Of a stretch of 15,037 bases of DNA, positions 5,996-13,242 are shown piece by piece (position 1 is the first letter of the stretch; every line of letters begins with the position of its first letter). Both the position numbers and the translations under genes were made by a program. The DNA comes from Coxiellaceae bacterium UBA6002 (GTDB taxonomy: Bacteria; Pseudomonadota; Gammaproteobacteria; UBA6002). The stretch is from NCBI GenBank assembly GCA_002429595.1, contig DJAM01000166.1, positions 7,022 through 22,058 of the forward strand, written 5' to 3'. The notes below the pieces were generated by a model that worked only from the letters and a program-made list of their open reading frames with translations, did not search any database and was not told where the DNA came from.

Positions 5996-8221
5996 ATGCC
6001 TTCAATGTTAATAAATGCGACTCAGGCTGAAGAACTTAGAGTTGCGCTAGTCGATGATAATCGTGTTCTCTACGACTACATCACTGAACGCCCTGGCTTC
6101 GAAGAAAAGATTGGTAATATTTACTTAGGTGAAATTACCAGCATCGAACCCAGTCTAGATGCAGTTTTCGTTAATTACGGCAGTAAACGTCATGGTTTCT
6201 TGCCTCTTAAAGAAATTGCTCGCGAATATTTCACTACCCAAGATCCCGAAAAATTAGAACGACCTAATATCAAAGAACTTCTTCGGGAAGGCCAGAAGGT
6301 CTTAATTCAAGTTGATAAAGAGGAACGTGGTAATAAAGGAGCTGCATTAACCACTTTCATCAGTCTTGCAGGTTCTTATCTTGTTCTTATGCCCAATAAT
6401 CCTCGTGCCGGCGGTATATCACGTCGTATTGAAGGTGAAGACCGCGAAGAGCTACGCGAAATTCTCAGCAAGTTAGATATTCCAGTCGATATGGGCTTGA
6501 TAGTTCGCACTGCAGGAGTTGGCAGATCCCTAGAAGAATTACAATGGGATTTGAGTGTTCTTTTGAACTACTGGGAAGCCATACGCAAAGCCTCAGAGAA
6601 TCGCGCTGCCCCACTATTAATTCATCAAGAAAGCGATGTTGTGATTCGCGGTATTCGTGATTATCTACGACAAGACATCAAAAAAATTATCATTGATGAT
6701 CAAACCGTCTTTGACAAAGCAAGAAATTACATTGAGCAAGTGAGACCCGACTACATCTCCCGCTTAGAATTTTACAATGAAAATATTCCACTCTTTATTC
6801 GGTATGAAATTGAGCACCAAATCGAGCTTGCCTACCAACGAACAGTAAGACTCAAATCCGGTGGCTCAATGGTGATCGATCATACCGAAGCATTGGTGAG
6901 TATTGATATTAACTCTGCCCGCGCGACTAAAGGTGGCGATATCGAAGAAACTGCCTTTAATACTAACTTAGAAGCGGCGGAAGAAATTGCTAGGCAATTG
7001 CGTTTACGTGATGAAGGCGGCTTAATTGTCATCGACTTCATCGATATGAGCTCAATTCGTCATCAGCGCGAAGTTGAAAACCATCTACGCAATGCACTAA
7101 GACTAGACCGCGCTCGCGTTCAAATTGGCAAAATTTCACGCTTTGGCCTGCTTGAAATGTCCAGACAACGCTTGCGCCCTTCTCTTCAAGAAGCCATTCA
7201 AGAAGTGTGTCCACGCTGTAATGGTCAAGGCTCTATTCGCAGTGTCGAATCATTAGCGCTTTCCATCATTAGAATGATCGAAGAAGACTCAATCAAAGAA
7301 AATACAGCTCAAATTCAATTGCAATTATCAAATGAAGCCGCAACTTATATTCTCAATGAGAAGCGTGGCATTATCAGTGATATTGAGAAAAGACAACATG
7401 TTAGTATTCTAATCATTCCAAATCCTAACATTCAATACCCTAACTACCACATTAAACGATTGCGCAAAACCGATTTGATCGAGCAATCGAACAAGCTCCA
7501 CAAGAGTTACAAACTTATAGAAAATCCCGAAACCGAAGTGCCAACCAAGAAAGAAGTCGTTGAAAAACCAAGTGACCAACCTGTAGTGAAAAATCTGCTA
7601 ACTGGCATGACACCTGCGCCTAGCACCAAGAAACCAGCGCAAGGATTAATAAAACGATTATGGTCCAGCATGTTTGGCACTGCTGCTACTCGTGAAAAAG
7701 AACCATCAACTTCACACCCAGGCGCTCGAACAGGTTCACGACCTCATCGCCCACGAAAAGGTCACCATAAGCAAAAACAGCAACGACATCCAAGACCAAG
7801 TGCGCCTCAGACTGACAGACCAACCATGGAAGAAAAGAAAACACCAGTCCACGCCGAGCAGCAGGGGCACCAAGGTCGTTCACAAGGCCAAAAGCGAAGC
7901 GGCGGTGAGCGTCATAAAAGAGAGCAAGGCCCACGAAGTCATTCAGGAGACCAACGTAGACGCGATGATCGTGATCGTCACTACAAGTCAGAGCCTAAAC
8001 CAAAGCCCGAAGTAGCTGAACAACCTAACAAGCCTGAAGTACCACAGACACCAGAGGCAAAACCGGTTCCAAAAGCAGCTCCTGCACCCGAAAAACGAAT
8101 GGAAGCTGACGAACAGGCACCTATTATCATTCGACCTGAAGTCAAGAAAGAATCTGCGAACGGTCTTTCGAATGAAGCTTATGAAGCCCATGCCGAACGA
8201 GAAAATGAAACCGAAAAATAG
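5996..8221 (+). CDS. rne: Ribonuclease E
   Basis: RNase E is the essential endonuclease that starts mRNA decay and processes rRNA and tRNA precursors, usually at the inner membrane as scaffold of the degradosome. The 741-residue protein opens MPSMLINATQAEELRVALVD, almost identical to E. coli. The S1 domain lies at about 35-125. Catalytic Asp304 (SIDINSARA) and Asp347 (VIDFIDM) are present, as is the zinc-link CPRC at 405-408. The catalytic half ends near residue 515. The remaining 220 residues are shorter than the E. coli tail (1061 residues in total) and are rich in Arg, His, Gln and Pro, as expected of a disordered RNA-binding scaffold. An amphipathic stretch GLIKRLWSSMFG (550-561) is a good candidate membrane anchor. 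The start matches the family, and the ribosome-binding site is weak (AAAGAG). The 3' end overlaps trhO. Confidence 0.97.
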   Translation: MPSMLINATQAEELRVALVDDNRVLYDYITERPGFEEKIGNIYLGEITSIEPSLDAVFVNYGSKRHGFLPLKEIAREYFTTQDPEKLERPNIKELLREGQKVLIQVDKEERGNKGAALTTFISLAGSYLVLMPNNPRAGGISRRIEGEDREELREILSKLDIPVDMGLIVRTAGVGRSLEELQWDLSVLLNYWEAIRKASENRAAPLLIHQESDVVIRGIRDYLRQDIKKIIIDDQTVFDKARNYIEQVRPDYISRLEFYNENIPLFIRYEIEHQIELAYQRTVRLKSGGSMVIDHTEALVSIDINSARATKGGDIEETAFNTNLEAAEEIARQLRLRDEGGLIVIDFIDMSSIRHQREVENHLRNALRLDRARVQIGKISRFGLLEMSRQRLRPSLQEAIQEVCPRCNGQGSIRSVESLALSIIRMIEEDSIKENTAQIQLQLSNEAATYILNEKRGIISDIEKRQHVSILIIPNPNIQYPNYHIKRLRKTDLIEQSNKLHKSYKLIENPETEVPTKKEVVEKPSDQPVVKNLLTGMTPAPSTKKPAQGLIKRLWSSMFGTAATREKEPSTSHPGARTGSRPHRPRKGHHKQKQQRHPRPSAPQTDRPTMEEKKTPVHAEQQGHQGRSQGQKRSGGERHKREQGPRSHSGDQRRRDDRDRHYKSEPKPKPEVAEQPNKPEVPQTPEAKPVPKAAPAPEKRMEADEQAPIIIRPEVKKESANGLSNEAYEAHAERENETEK

Positions 8222-8972
8222 CGATTTATTTTGTAACATTGCCGCTTACAAATTCATCGCTCTCAAAGAAGATGAATTAGTAACGCTTTGCAAAAAACTC
8301 AAAAAGACGGCAGCTGCTTTGGATATCAAAGGTACTGTTCTACTGGGTACGGAAGGGATTAATTTATTCTTAGCCGCAAAGCAAGAAGCGATCAATCGCT
8401 TTCAAGAATATTTGGAAACAATACCAGATTTCCAGAATCTGCCTTATAAATATAGTTATTCTGATTTTGTGCCATTCCACAAACTATTTGTGAAAGTTAG
8501 AAATGAAATTGTGACTTTCAAACAAGATAATATTGATCCGCAAAGCTTTACAGCGCCTTATATTTCGCCTGAAGAATTAAAAAAACGCTTTTCTGATCCA
8601 GAGAATATGATTCTTCTAGATACACGCAATACATTTGAATACGACATGGGAACGTTTGACGGGGCAGTTCATCTTAATATCGACAATTTCCGCGAATTCC
8701 CAGAAGCACTTAAAAAATTTCCAGAATCCTCCAAAGAAAAACCTGTAATTACTTTTTGCACGGGCGGTATACGCTGTGAAAAAGCCGCCGCATATCTACT
8801 AATGCATGGCTTCAAAGAGGTGTACCAATTACAGGGCGGCATTTTAAATTACTTCGAACAATGTGGCGGCGAGCATTACCAAGGCGATTGCTTTGTGTTT
8901 GATGATCGTATTGCGGTGAATAGTAATTTAGAGCCCGTGGAAGGAGCCACACTGCCTCCAAATAAAACTTAA
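8205..8972 (+). CDS. trhO: tRNA uridine(34) hydroxylase TrhO (rhodanese-domain protein)
   Basis: TrhO (formerly YceA) performs oxygen-dependent hydroxylation of wobble uridine 34 in certain tRNAs, the first step of the cmo5U/mo5U pathway. From the ATG at 8205 the product has 255 residues. An N-terminal acylphosphatase-like domain contains GTVLLGTEGINLFLA and PFHKLFVKVRNEIV. A rhodanese domain follows with LLDTRNTFEYDMGTF and the catalytic loop CTGGIRCEKAA, with Cys185 as the expected active residue and Cys191 nearby. It is shorter than E. coli TrhO (about 350 residues) because the C-terminal extension is absent. ATGs at 8172 and 8190 are in frame but would deepen the overlap with rne. The start at 8205 overlaps rne by 17 bases and matches the usual family start just before LFCNIAAYKF. 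Co-transcription with rne is likely. Confidence 0.93.
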   Translation: MKPKNSDLFCNIAAYKFIALKEDELVTLCKKLKKTAAALDIKGTVLLGTEGINLFLAAKQEAINRFQEYLETIPDFQNLPYKYSYSDFVPFHKLFVKVRNEIVTFKQDNIDPQSFTAPYISPEELKKRFSDPENMILLDTRNTFEYDMGTFDGAVHLNIDNFREFPEALKKFPESSKEKPVITFCTGGIRCEKAAAYLLMHGFKEVYQLQGGILNYFEQCGGEHYQGDCFVFDDRIAVNSNLEPVEGATLPPNKT

Positions 8973-9029
8973 CCTTACTCTACTAATTCCTACTTTCTAT
9001 TTCCTTTTCCCTACTACCTCTTTCCTGCT

Positions 9030-9100
9030 CCCTCTCCCGCGCACTAACTTTGTTAAATACTCAGAAGGTTACAGCGGGAGAGGGTTGGGGTGAGGGGAGC
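9030..9100. repeat. CCCTCTCCCGC inverted repeat followed by a G-rich REP-like tract
   Basis: CCCTCTCCCGC (9030-9040) is the exact reverse complement of GCGGGAGAGGG (9074-9084), with 33 bases between them. The right arm continues into GGTTGGGGTGAGGGG. The combination GGGAGAGGGTTGGGGTGAGGG is a motif I recognise as a widespread intergenic repeat in proteobacteria. It lies just downstream of trhO and might act in 3'-end formation, but there is no T-tract. Confidence 0.6.
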
Positions 9101-9107
9101 TCCTACT

Positions 9108-9180
9108 GTCATTCCCGCGAAGGCGAGAATCCATTTTAGGTGCATCTAGAAACATGGATTCCCGCCTTCGCGGGAATGAC
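9108..9180. repeat. REP/BIME-like element: two inverted 27-bp units
   Basis: The unit at 9108-9134 and the inverted unit at 9154-9180 are reverse complements at 26 of 27 positions, with a 19-base spacer. Each unit itself contains the short hairpin ATTCCCGC-GAAG-GCGGGAAT (one mismatch in the left copy). This resembles the ATTCCC...GGGAAT repeats known from many proteobacterial genomes, such as REP elements and the Neisseria dRS3 repeat. A third unit occurs at 15012-15037. The pair lies in the intergenic region between trhO and the LRR gene, whose 3' ends converge here. Confidence 0.85.
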
Positions 9181-9242
9181 ACCCTTCGCAGGAATGAACA
9201 CCTTTCGCGGGAATGGCACATTGTGGGCGCAGGAATGAGATG
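9166..9242. repeat. Decaying tandem copies of the REP-unit end
   Basis: The 3' end of the right REP unit is followed by further, increasingly divergent copies at a period of about 18-19 bases. They are CTTCGCGGGAATGACACC (9166-9183), CTTCGCAGGAATGAACACC (9184-9202), TTTCGCGGGAATGGCACA (9203-9220) and a remnant with GCGCAGGAATGAGA up to 9242. The array abuts the stop codon of the LRR gene. Confidence 0.65.
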
Positions 9243-9244
9243 TG

Positions 9245-9814
9245 CTAAGCTCGAGGAGATTTAGGTGGTTCCTCGTCTTTTGATTCCTTCTCCTTTTTTT
9301 CTTCTTTCATTCCCTTATAATCGCTTGCTGCAGCTGGCTTGCGAAGATTAAAAAAAGGAGTGCTTTCTGTAGATCTTGCGTCAAGAATTTGGTCCAGCTT
9401 CTTTACTACACTTTCGCTTAATGGATTATCCTCAAGATCAACTGAGGTCAACTGTGTATTTCCTTCTAAAAGAGCACTTGCAAAAGCCCGCGCACCGTCA
9501 TCTCCTATATGATTTCCGCGCAGATTGATAGACGTTAAGTGGGCATTATTCGCTAAAGCTTTAGCTCCTTCATCTCCTATCTGATTATGGCTGAGATCCA
9601 GCATTGTTAGCAGCGTATTGGCAGCCAATGCTTGAGCGCCGCCATCTCCTATTTGGTTATAGGAAAAGTCTACAAGAATATCCTCATCGCCAACCTCTAA
9701 TAGCGCAAATATTTCATCAATATCTTCATCTTTGAGTTCTAAGTGACTTAGATCTAAATCTGGAGAATCAGATTCATTAAAACCACGAATTCGTTCTTTA
9801 ATATTCTTATTCAT
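9245..9814 (-). CDS. Small leucine-rich-repeat protein (RNase-inhibitor type), candidate effector
   Basis: The 189-residue protein has no signal peptide or membrane segment. Residues 15-145 hold four to five leucine-rich repeats of the eukaryote-like RNase-inhibitor/NLR class. The units at 45-66, 68-91 and 92-120 follow the pattern LxxLDLSxNxIGDxGAxALA, spaced 24-29 residues. The tail (146-189) is charged and ends in a Glu/Lys-rich stretch (EEKKEKESKDEEPPKSPRA, from residue 171), reminiscent of the acidic E-block near the C-terminus of many Legionella Dot/Icm substrates. LRR proteins of this class are common among effectors of amoeba-associated bacteria. Translocation here is inference only. 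The gene stands alone: REP-like repeats follow its 3' end, and a palindrome with AT-rich DNA lies upstream. No partner gene is visible and the exact function is unknown. Confidence 0.85.
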   Translation of the reverse strand: MNKNIKERIRGFNESDSPDLDLSHLELKDEDIDEIFALLEVGDEDILVDFSYNQIGDGGAQALAANTLLTMLDLSHNQIGDEGAKALANNAHLTSINLRGNHIGDDGARAFASALLEGNTQLTSVDLEDNPLSESVVKKLDQILDARSTESTPFFNLRKPAAASDYKGMKEEKKEKESKDEEPPKSPRA

Positions 9815-9836
9815 AGGATGTGCTCTTGTATAATAT

Positions 9837-9852
9837 TACTTATAGATAAGTA
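9837..9852. promoter_or_regulatory. Palindrome upstream of the LRR gene
   Basis: TACTTAT (9837-9843) and ATAAGTA (9846-9852) are perfect reverse complements around a two-base centre, 23 bases before the LRR start codon. Its length and centre suit a dimeric repressor site overlapping the AT-rich promoter area. TAATAT- and TATTAT-like sequences adjoin it, but no convincing -35 box was found. Confidence 0.35.
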
Positions 9853-9919
9853 TATTATTTTTTTGATTGAAATTTTAGAGCAAGATCTAAGCTGTATGAC
9901 CTTCAGCTAATGACAAATA

Positions 9920-10093
9920 TCATTCATCCTGCTGACAAGGCTCAGCCTGATCTTCCAGCATGATGGGGATGCCGTCTCGGATAGGATACGCAAGGCGGTC
10001 GTATTTGCAGATTAGAATTTGCTTTTGTTGATCGTAGATTAACTTTCCTTTGCAGATTGGACAGGCAAGTATCTCAAGTAGTTTTCTATCCAT
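9920..10093 (-). CDS. YcaR/Trm112-like small zinc-ribbon protein
   Basis: This is a 57-residue protein read from the ATG at 10093. It begins MDRKLLEILACPICKGKLIY and continues with ICKYDRLAYPIRDGIPIML, which closely matches E. coli YcaR (MDHRLLEIIACPVCNGKL). Cys11 and Cys14 form a CPxC knuckle and Cys29 lies in the second strand, as in the family. An extra Cys53 sits in the tail. The biochemical role of YcaR in bacteria is not settled; the fold resembles Trm112, a partner of methyltransferases. In E. coli ycaR neighbours kdsB and lpxK, but here it follows tRNA-Pro by 17 bases and may share its transcript. Confidence 0.9.
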   Translation of the reverse strand: MDRKLLEILACPICKGKLIYDQQKQILICKYDRLAYPIRDGIPIMLEDQAEPCQQDE

Positions 10094-10110
10094 TCGTTAC
10101 CTTTAAGAGT

Positions 10111-10187
10111 TGGTCGGGACGGCGGGATTTGAACCCACGACCACTTGCGCCCCATGCAAGTACGCTACCAGGCTGCGCCACGCCCCG
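10111..10187 (-). tRNA. tRNA-Pro (anticodon GGG)
   Basis: This is a 77-base tRNA on the minus strand. The acceptor arm CGGGGCG pairs with CGTCCCG (one G-U pair) and ends in an encoded ACCA. The anticodon arm CTTGC/GCAAG encloses the loop ATGGGGC, which gives T33 and anticodon GGG, reading the proline codons CCC and CCU. The T arm contains GGTTCAAATCC. The gene begins ten bases after the MerR-family gene, a gammaproteobacterial arrangement, so it is probably cut from a longer transcript. Confidence 0.97.
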
Positions 10188-10197
10188 TTCTTTTGAT

Positions 10198-10572
10198 TTA
10201 AGAGTCTAATTCGTCTAGTACTAATTCGAGATTGCTGACGGTTTCTTGTAATAAATTATAATAAATTCTTTGGCCGGCATCTTTACGGTCATTGCTTAAC
10301 TTTGCTCGGGCACCTTCGATGGTAAATCCTTGTTCATATAGTAACGACATAATATCGCGGACTAACAAGACATCTTTACGTTGGTAATATCGTCGATTGC
10401 CTTTGCGCTTTGACGGACTTAGTTGGGGAAATTCTTGTTCCCAATAGCGTAGTACGTGAGATTTTAGGTTGCACAGCGTACCGACTTCGCCGATTGTGAA
10501 ATAAAGCTTATCAGGAATTACTGGTAATTCCTGTTTAAGATTCTTCCTCCGACTTCCTTTCTGATCCAGCAT
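10198..10572 (-). CDS. MerR-family transcriptional regulator downstream of ihfA
   Basis: The 124-residue protein has an N-terminal MerR-type winged helix-turn-helix at about residues 23-92. Visible motifs are YFTIGEVGTLCNL, VLRYWEQEFPQL and RYYQRKDVLLVRDI, ending with GFTIEGARAKL. The remaining 30 residues are a short helix without an obvious effector domain or metal-binding cysteines. This compact regulator is the one regularly found after ihfA in gammaproteobacteria, and its target is not known to me. The gene overlaps the end of ihfA by 38 bases. Its own Shine-Dalgarno sequence (AGGGTGG) lies within ihfA and supports the start at 10572. Confidence 0.92.
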   Translation of the reverse strand: MLDQKGSRRKNLKQELPVIPDKLYFTIGEVGTLCNLKSHVLRYWEQEFPQLSPSKRKGNRRYYQRKDVLLVRDIMSLLYEQGFTIEGARAKLSNDRKDAGQRIYYNLLQETVSNLELVLDELDS

Positions 10573-10852
10573 ATTTTTCCACCCTGGCCTTTAATTTTTG
10601 CCCTGCTCTAAATGTCACTACTCTTCTGGCAGTGATTGGTATTTCTTTGCCGGTCTTAGGATTGCGGCCGGGTCTTTGTTTTTTATCTCTCAGATTAAAA
10701 TTACCAAATCCTGAAAGCTTAACAATTTCGCCTCTTTCCAGGGCGTAGCGAATTTCTTCAAAAAATAATTCCACAATTTCCTTGGCTTCGCGTTTGTTCA
10801 AACCCAAAGTTCGGAATAAGTTCTCAGCTATATCTGCTTTGGTGAGCGCCAT
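10535..10852 (-). CDS. ihfA: Integration host factor subunit alpha
   Basis: IHF-alpha pairs with IHF-beta to bend DNA sharply at specific sites, supporting transcription, replication and recombination. The 105-residue protein begins MALTKADIAENLF and has the HU/IHF signature GFGNFNLRDKKQRPGRNPKT. The RNPKTG arm contains the proline that intercalates into DNA. The tail (SERKSEEES) is slightly longer than in E. coli (99 residues). The start follows the pheT stop after two bases, as in the standard pheST-ihfA operon. Its end overlaps the MerR-family gene. Confidence 0.97.
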   Translation of the reverse strand: MALTKADIAENLFRTLGLNKREAKEIVELFFEEIRYALERGEIVKLSGFGNFNLRDKKQRPGRNPKTGKEIPITARRVVTFRAGQKLKARVEKYAGSERKSEEES

Positions 10853-10854
10853 AC

Positions 10855-13227
10855 CTAATCCCTCAATGTGGCATTAAAATCTTTATACAAAGCATTAATG
10901 ATGTTTTGCATCGATTCATTAATTTCAGTGTCCACTAAAGTGCGTGAGAGATGTTGAAATGTTAAGCTAAGCGCAATACTTTTCTTACCGGTTTCGATAC
11001 CTTTGCCTTGATAGATATCAAAAATCTGGACATTTTTCAACAAATCCCCTCCCATCTTTAAGATTTTTTCCTTTAGTCTTTGCGCTTGAACATCTTGCGC
11101 GACGACTAAGGCCAAGTCGCGCTTAATTGCAGGGAACTTAGATAAGGTCTCATACGTTGGCAACGACATATCCATTATAGAATCTAAACTTAAATCAAAC
11201 AAATAAAGTGACTGATTTATATCAAGTTCTTGGGCAATACTCGGGTGCAATGCACCGATCATACCGATGACACGTTGTTGTTTAACAATGGCAGCCGCTT
11301 GACCTGGATGCAAGGCTGGATGTTCAAACGTTTCAAATCGATAGCTATCGTGATCTCCAGTTAAGGCTAAAACATCCATTAAATCGTTTTTAACATCATA
11401 AAAATCGACCGCTCGCTTGGCTTCTGCCCACTGTTCTGGATATAAAGGCCCGGTACACAAACCACCCAAGCGCTGTTCTTGCTTGATCTTCTCCTGATCA
11501 TTGATGAAGCATAAACCAACTTCGAAGAGGCGAACCCGATGTTGTTGTCGTGCATAGTTATGTAAAAAGGCTTGTAGTAGACCCGGCCAATGGTTGGTTC
11601 GCATGGTGGACAGATCAGACGAGATTGGATTTTTTAGCACGAGGGGATGTTGCTGTAGCATTAATTTCTTTTCCAGTACCGGTGAAACGAAACTATAAGT
11701 AATGGCTTCTTGATATCCGGCATCGACCAAGCGGGTCTTAACATTCTGAAGGTTTAACACTGTCTCAGGTACCGGAATAAAACTGAGCTCTTCAGCGATC
11801 TTTTTTCCAGGTATGCGATCGTAGCCATAAATTCTGGCGATTTCTTCAATTAAATCGATTTCTTGATTAATGTCTAAGCGATAACTTGGGGGAGTCACCC
11901 GCCATCCCTGATCATGTGTATCGACCTTCATGCCTAAACGCTTTAAAACATTGCTCACAATGTCATCACTTAATTCAATTCCAAGCAGCTTAGCAACACG
12001 CTCTTTTCTCAAAGTAATGGCTTCTCTGGTCGAAGATGCTTGACCACATTCAAGTACTTCACCTACCTCACCGCCCACAATTTCAAGAATCAAAGTTGTT
12101 GCTCGTTCGAGAGCGATTCTTTGCAACAAAGGATCAACACCTCTTTCAAATCGCTGCGAAGAATCAGTAAATATTCCGTAATGACGAGCCGTTTTAGTGA
12201 TCACACTGGCATTAAAGAGCGCGGACTCTAGGAATAAATTCTTGGTAGTTGCTGAAATGCCGGAATCTTTTCCGCCCATAATCCCAGCTAAAGCCAGAGG
12301 GTGATTACCATCAGTAATGACTAAATCTCTATCATTGAGCTCCAAGTGTTGTTCATCCAATAACTCAATCACTTCACTTGGCTTAGCAAATCGAACGTCA
12401 ATACCGTTTGGGACAGAGGACAGATCAAATGCGTGCAGTGGTTGACCTAGCTCAAGTAAAACATAATTAGTGACATCGACAATTGGCGATAATGGTCTAA
12501 TTCCACTTCTTCTAAGCCGCTCTTGTAGCCACAAAGGCGTTTTGGCATTGGAATCGATATTACGAATGACACGTCCAACATAATGAGGACAAGCATCAGT
12601 CGCGGAAATTTTTATGGGTAGCTGTTCGGAGATGGTATGTGTTATCGATTCTAATGGTGGCATTGTTAAGCTAAGATCATTTATCGCTGCCACTTCACGG
12701 GCCACGCCCTGGATGCTCAAGCAATCACCGCGGTTTGGCGTCAATTGTAAGTCAAAAATAGTATCGTTCAGTGATAGGTACTCTCGAATATCAACCCCAA
12801 TAGGTGCATCAGCGCTAAGCACCATAATACCTTCACTCGATTCAGCGAGACCCAATTCTGTTTCAGAGCAAATCATGCCTTCGGATTCTACACCTCGCAG
12901 CTTGCTTCTTTTGATTTTAAAATTTCCTGGCAGAATCGCATTTATTTTGGCCACGGGCACTTTTTGACCAGCAGCGACATTGGCAGCGCCACAGACAATG
13001 TTGAGAGGAGCTTCCTCACCTACATTGACCTGACAGATCCGTAACCGATCAGCGTCAGGATGCTGCTTAGTTTCTAAAACCTCGCCAATGACGACTCCGG
13101 TAAATTCTCCCGCGACTGGCAGAAGACTATCAACCTCTAGACCTGCTAGAGTTAATTGCTCCGCAAGCTTTTCTGTCGCGACCTGTGGCTTGACCCACTC
13201 TCTTAACCATTCTTCATTGAATTTCAT
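10855..13227 (-). CDS. pheT: Phenylalanine-tRNA ligase beta subunit
   Basis: PheT is the large subunit of the alpha2-beta2 enzyme that charges tRNA-Phe. It handles tRNA binding and editing of mischarged Tyr. The 790 residues match the usual length. In order one sees the N-terminal MKFNEEWLREWV motif, an EMAP-type tRNA-binding domain at about 40-150 (HPDADRLRICQVNVG, NIVCGAANV), the B3/B4 editing region at about 205-380 (DVTNYVLLELGQPLHAFD), the B5 domain at about 400-470 and a C-terminal FDX-ACB domain of about 95 residues (KFPAIKRDLALVVAQDV). It follows pheS by 15 bases and precedes ihfA by two, so it belongs to one operon. Confidence 0.98.
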   Translation of the reverse strand: MKFNEEWLREWVKPQVATEKLAEQLTLAGLEVDSLLPVAGEFTGVVIGEVLETKQHPDADRLRICQVNVGEEAPLNIVCGAANVAAGQKVPVAKINAILPGNFKIKRSKLRGVESEGMICSETELGLAESSEGIMVLSADAPIGVDIREYLSLNDTIFDLQLTPNRGDCLSIQGVAREVAAINDLSLTMPPLESITHTISEQLPIKISATDACPHYVGRVIRNIDSNAKTPLWLQERLRRSGIRPLSPIVDVTNYVLLELGQPLHAFDLSSVPNGIDVRFAKPSEVIELLDEQHLELNDRDLVITDGNHPLALAGIMGGKDSGISATTKNLFLESALFNASVITKTARHYGIFTDSSQRFERGVDPLLQRIALERATTLILEIVGGEVGEVLECGQASSTREAITLRKERVAKLLGIELSDDIVSNVLKRLGMKVDTHDQGWRVTPPSYRLDINQEIDLIEEIARIYGYDRIPGKKIAEELSFIPVPETVLNLQNVKTRLVDAGYQEAITYSFVSPVLEKKLMLQQHPLVLKNPISSDLSTMRTNHWPGLLQAFLHNYARQQHRVRLFEVGLCFINDQEKIKQEQRLGGLCTGPLYPEQWAEAKRAVDFYDVKNDLMDVLALTGDHDSYRFETFEHPALHPGQAAAIVKQQRVIGMIGALHPSIAQELDINQSLYLFDLSLDSIMDMSLPTYETLSKFPAIKRDLALVVAQDVQAQRLKEKILKMGGDLLKNVQIFDIYQGKGIETGKKSIALSLTFQHLSRTLVDTEINESMQNIINALYKDFNATLRD

Positions 13228-13242
13228 GGCAGAATTCTTAAC

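Noticed and set aside
7674..8015. Alternative frames (plus and minus) within the rne 3' region
   Set aside because: They arise because the low-complexity RNase E tail lacks stop codons in other frames. The products are biased in composition and resemble no known protein.
8172..8204. Earlier in-frame ATGs for trhO
   Set aside because: They would extend the overlap with rne to 50 bases or 32 bases and add a Lys/Met/Pro-rich stretch not seen in the family.
9108..9242. CRISPR array
   Set aside because: The repeats are inverted pairs and degenerate tandem copies without regular unique spacers, and no cas genes are nearby.
9897..9917. Possible terminator hairpin AGCTG...CAGCT after the YcaR-like gene
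   Set aside because: Only a 5-bp stem with a nine-base loop and no T-tract in the direction of transcription.
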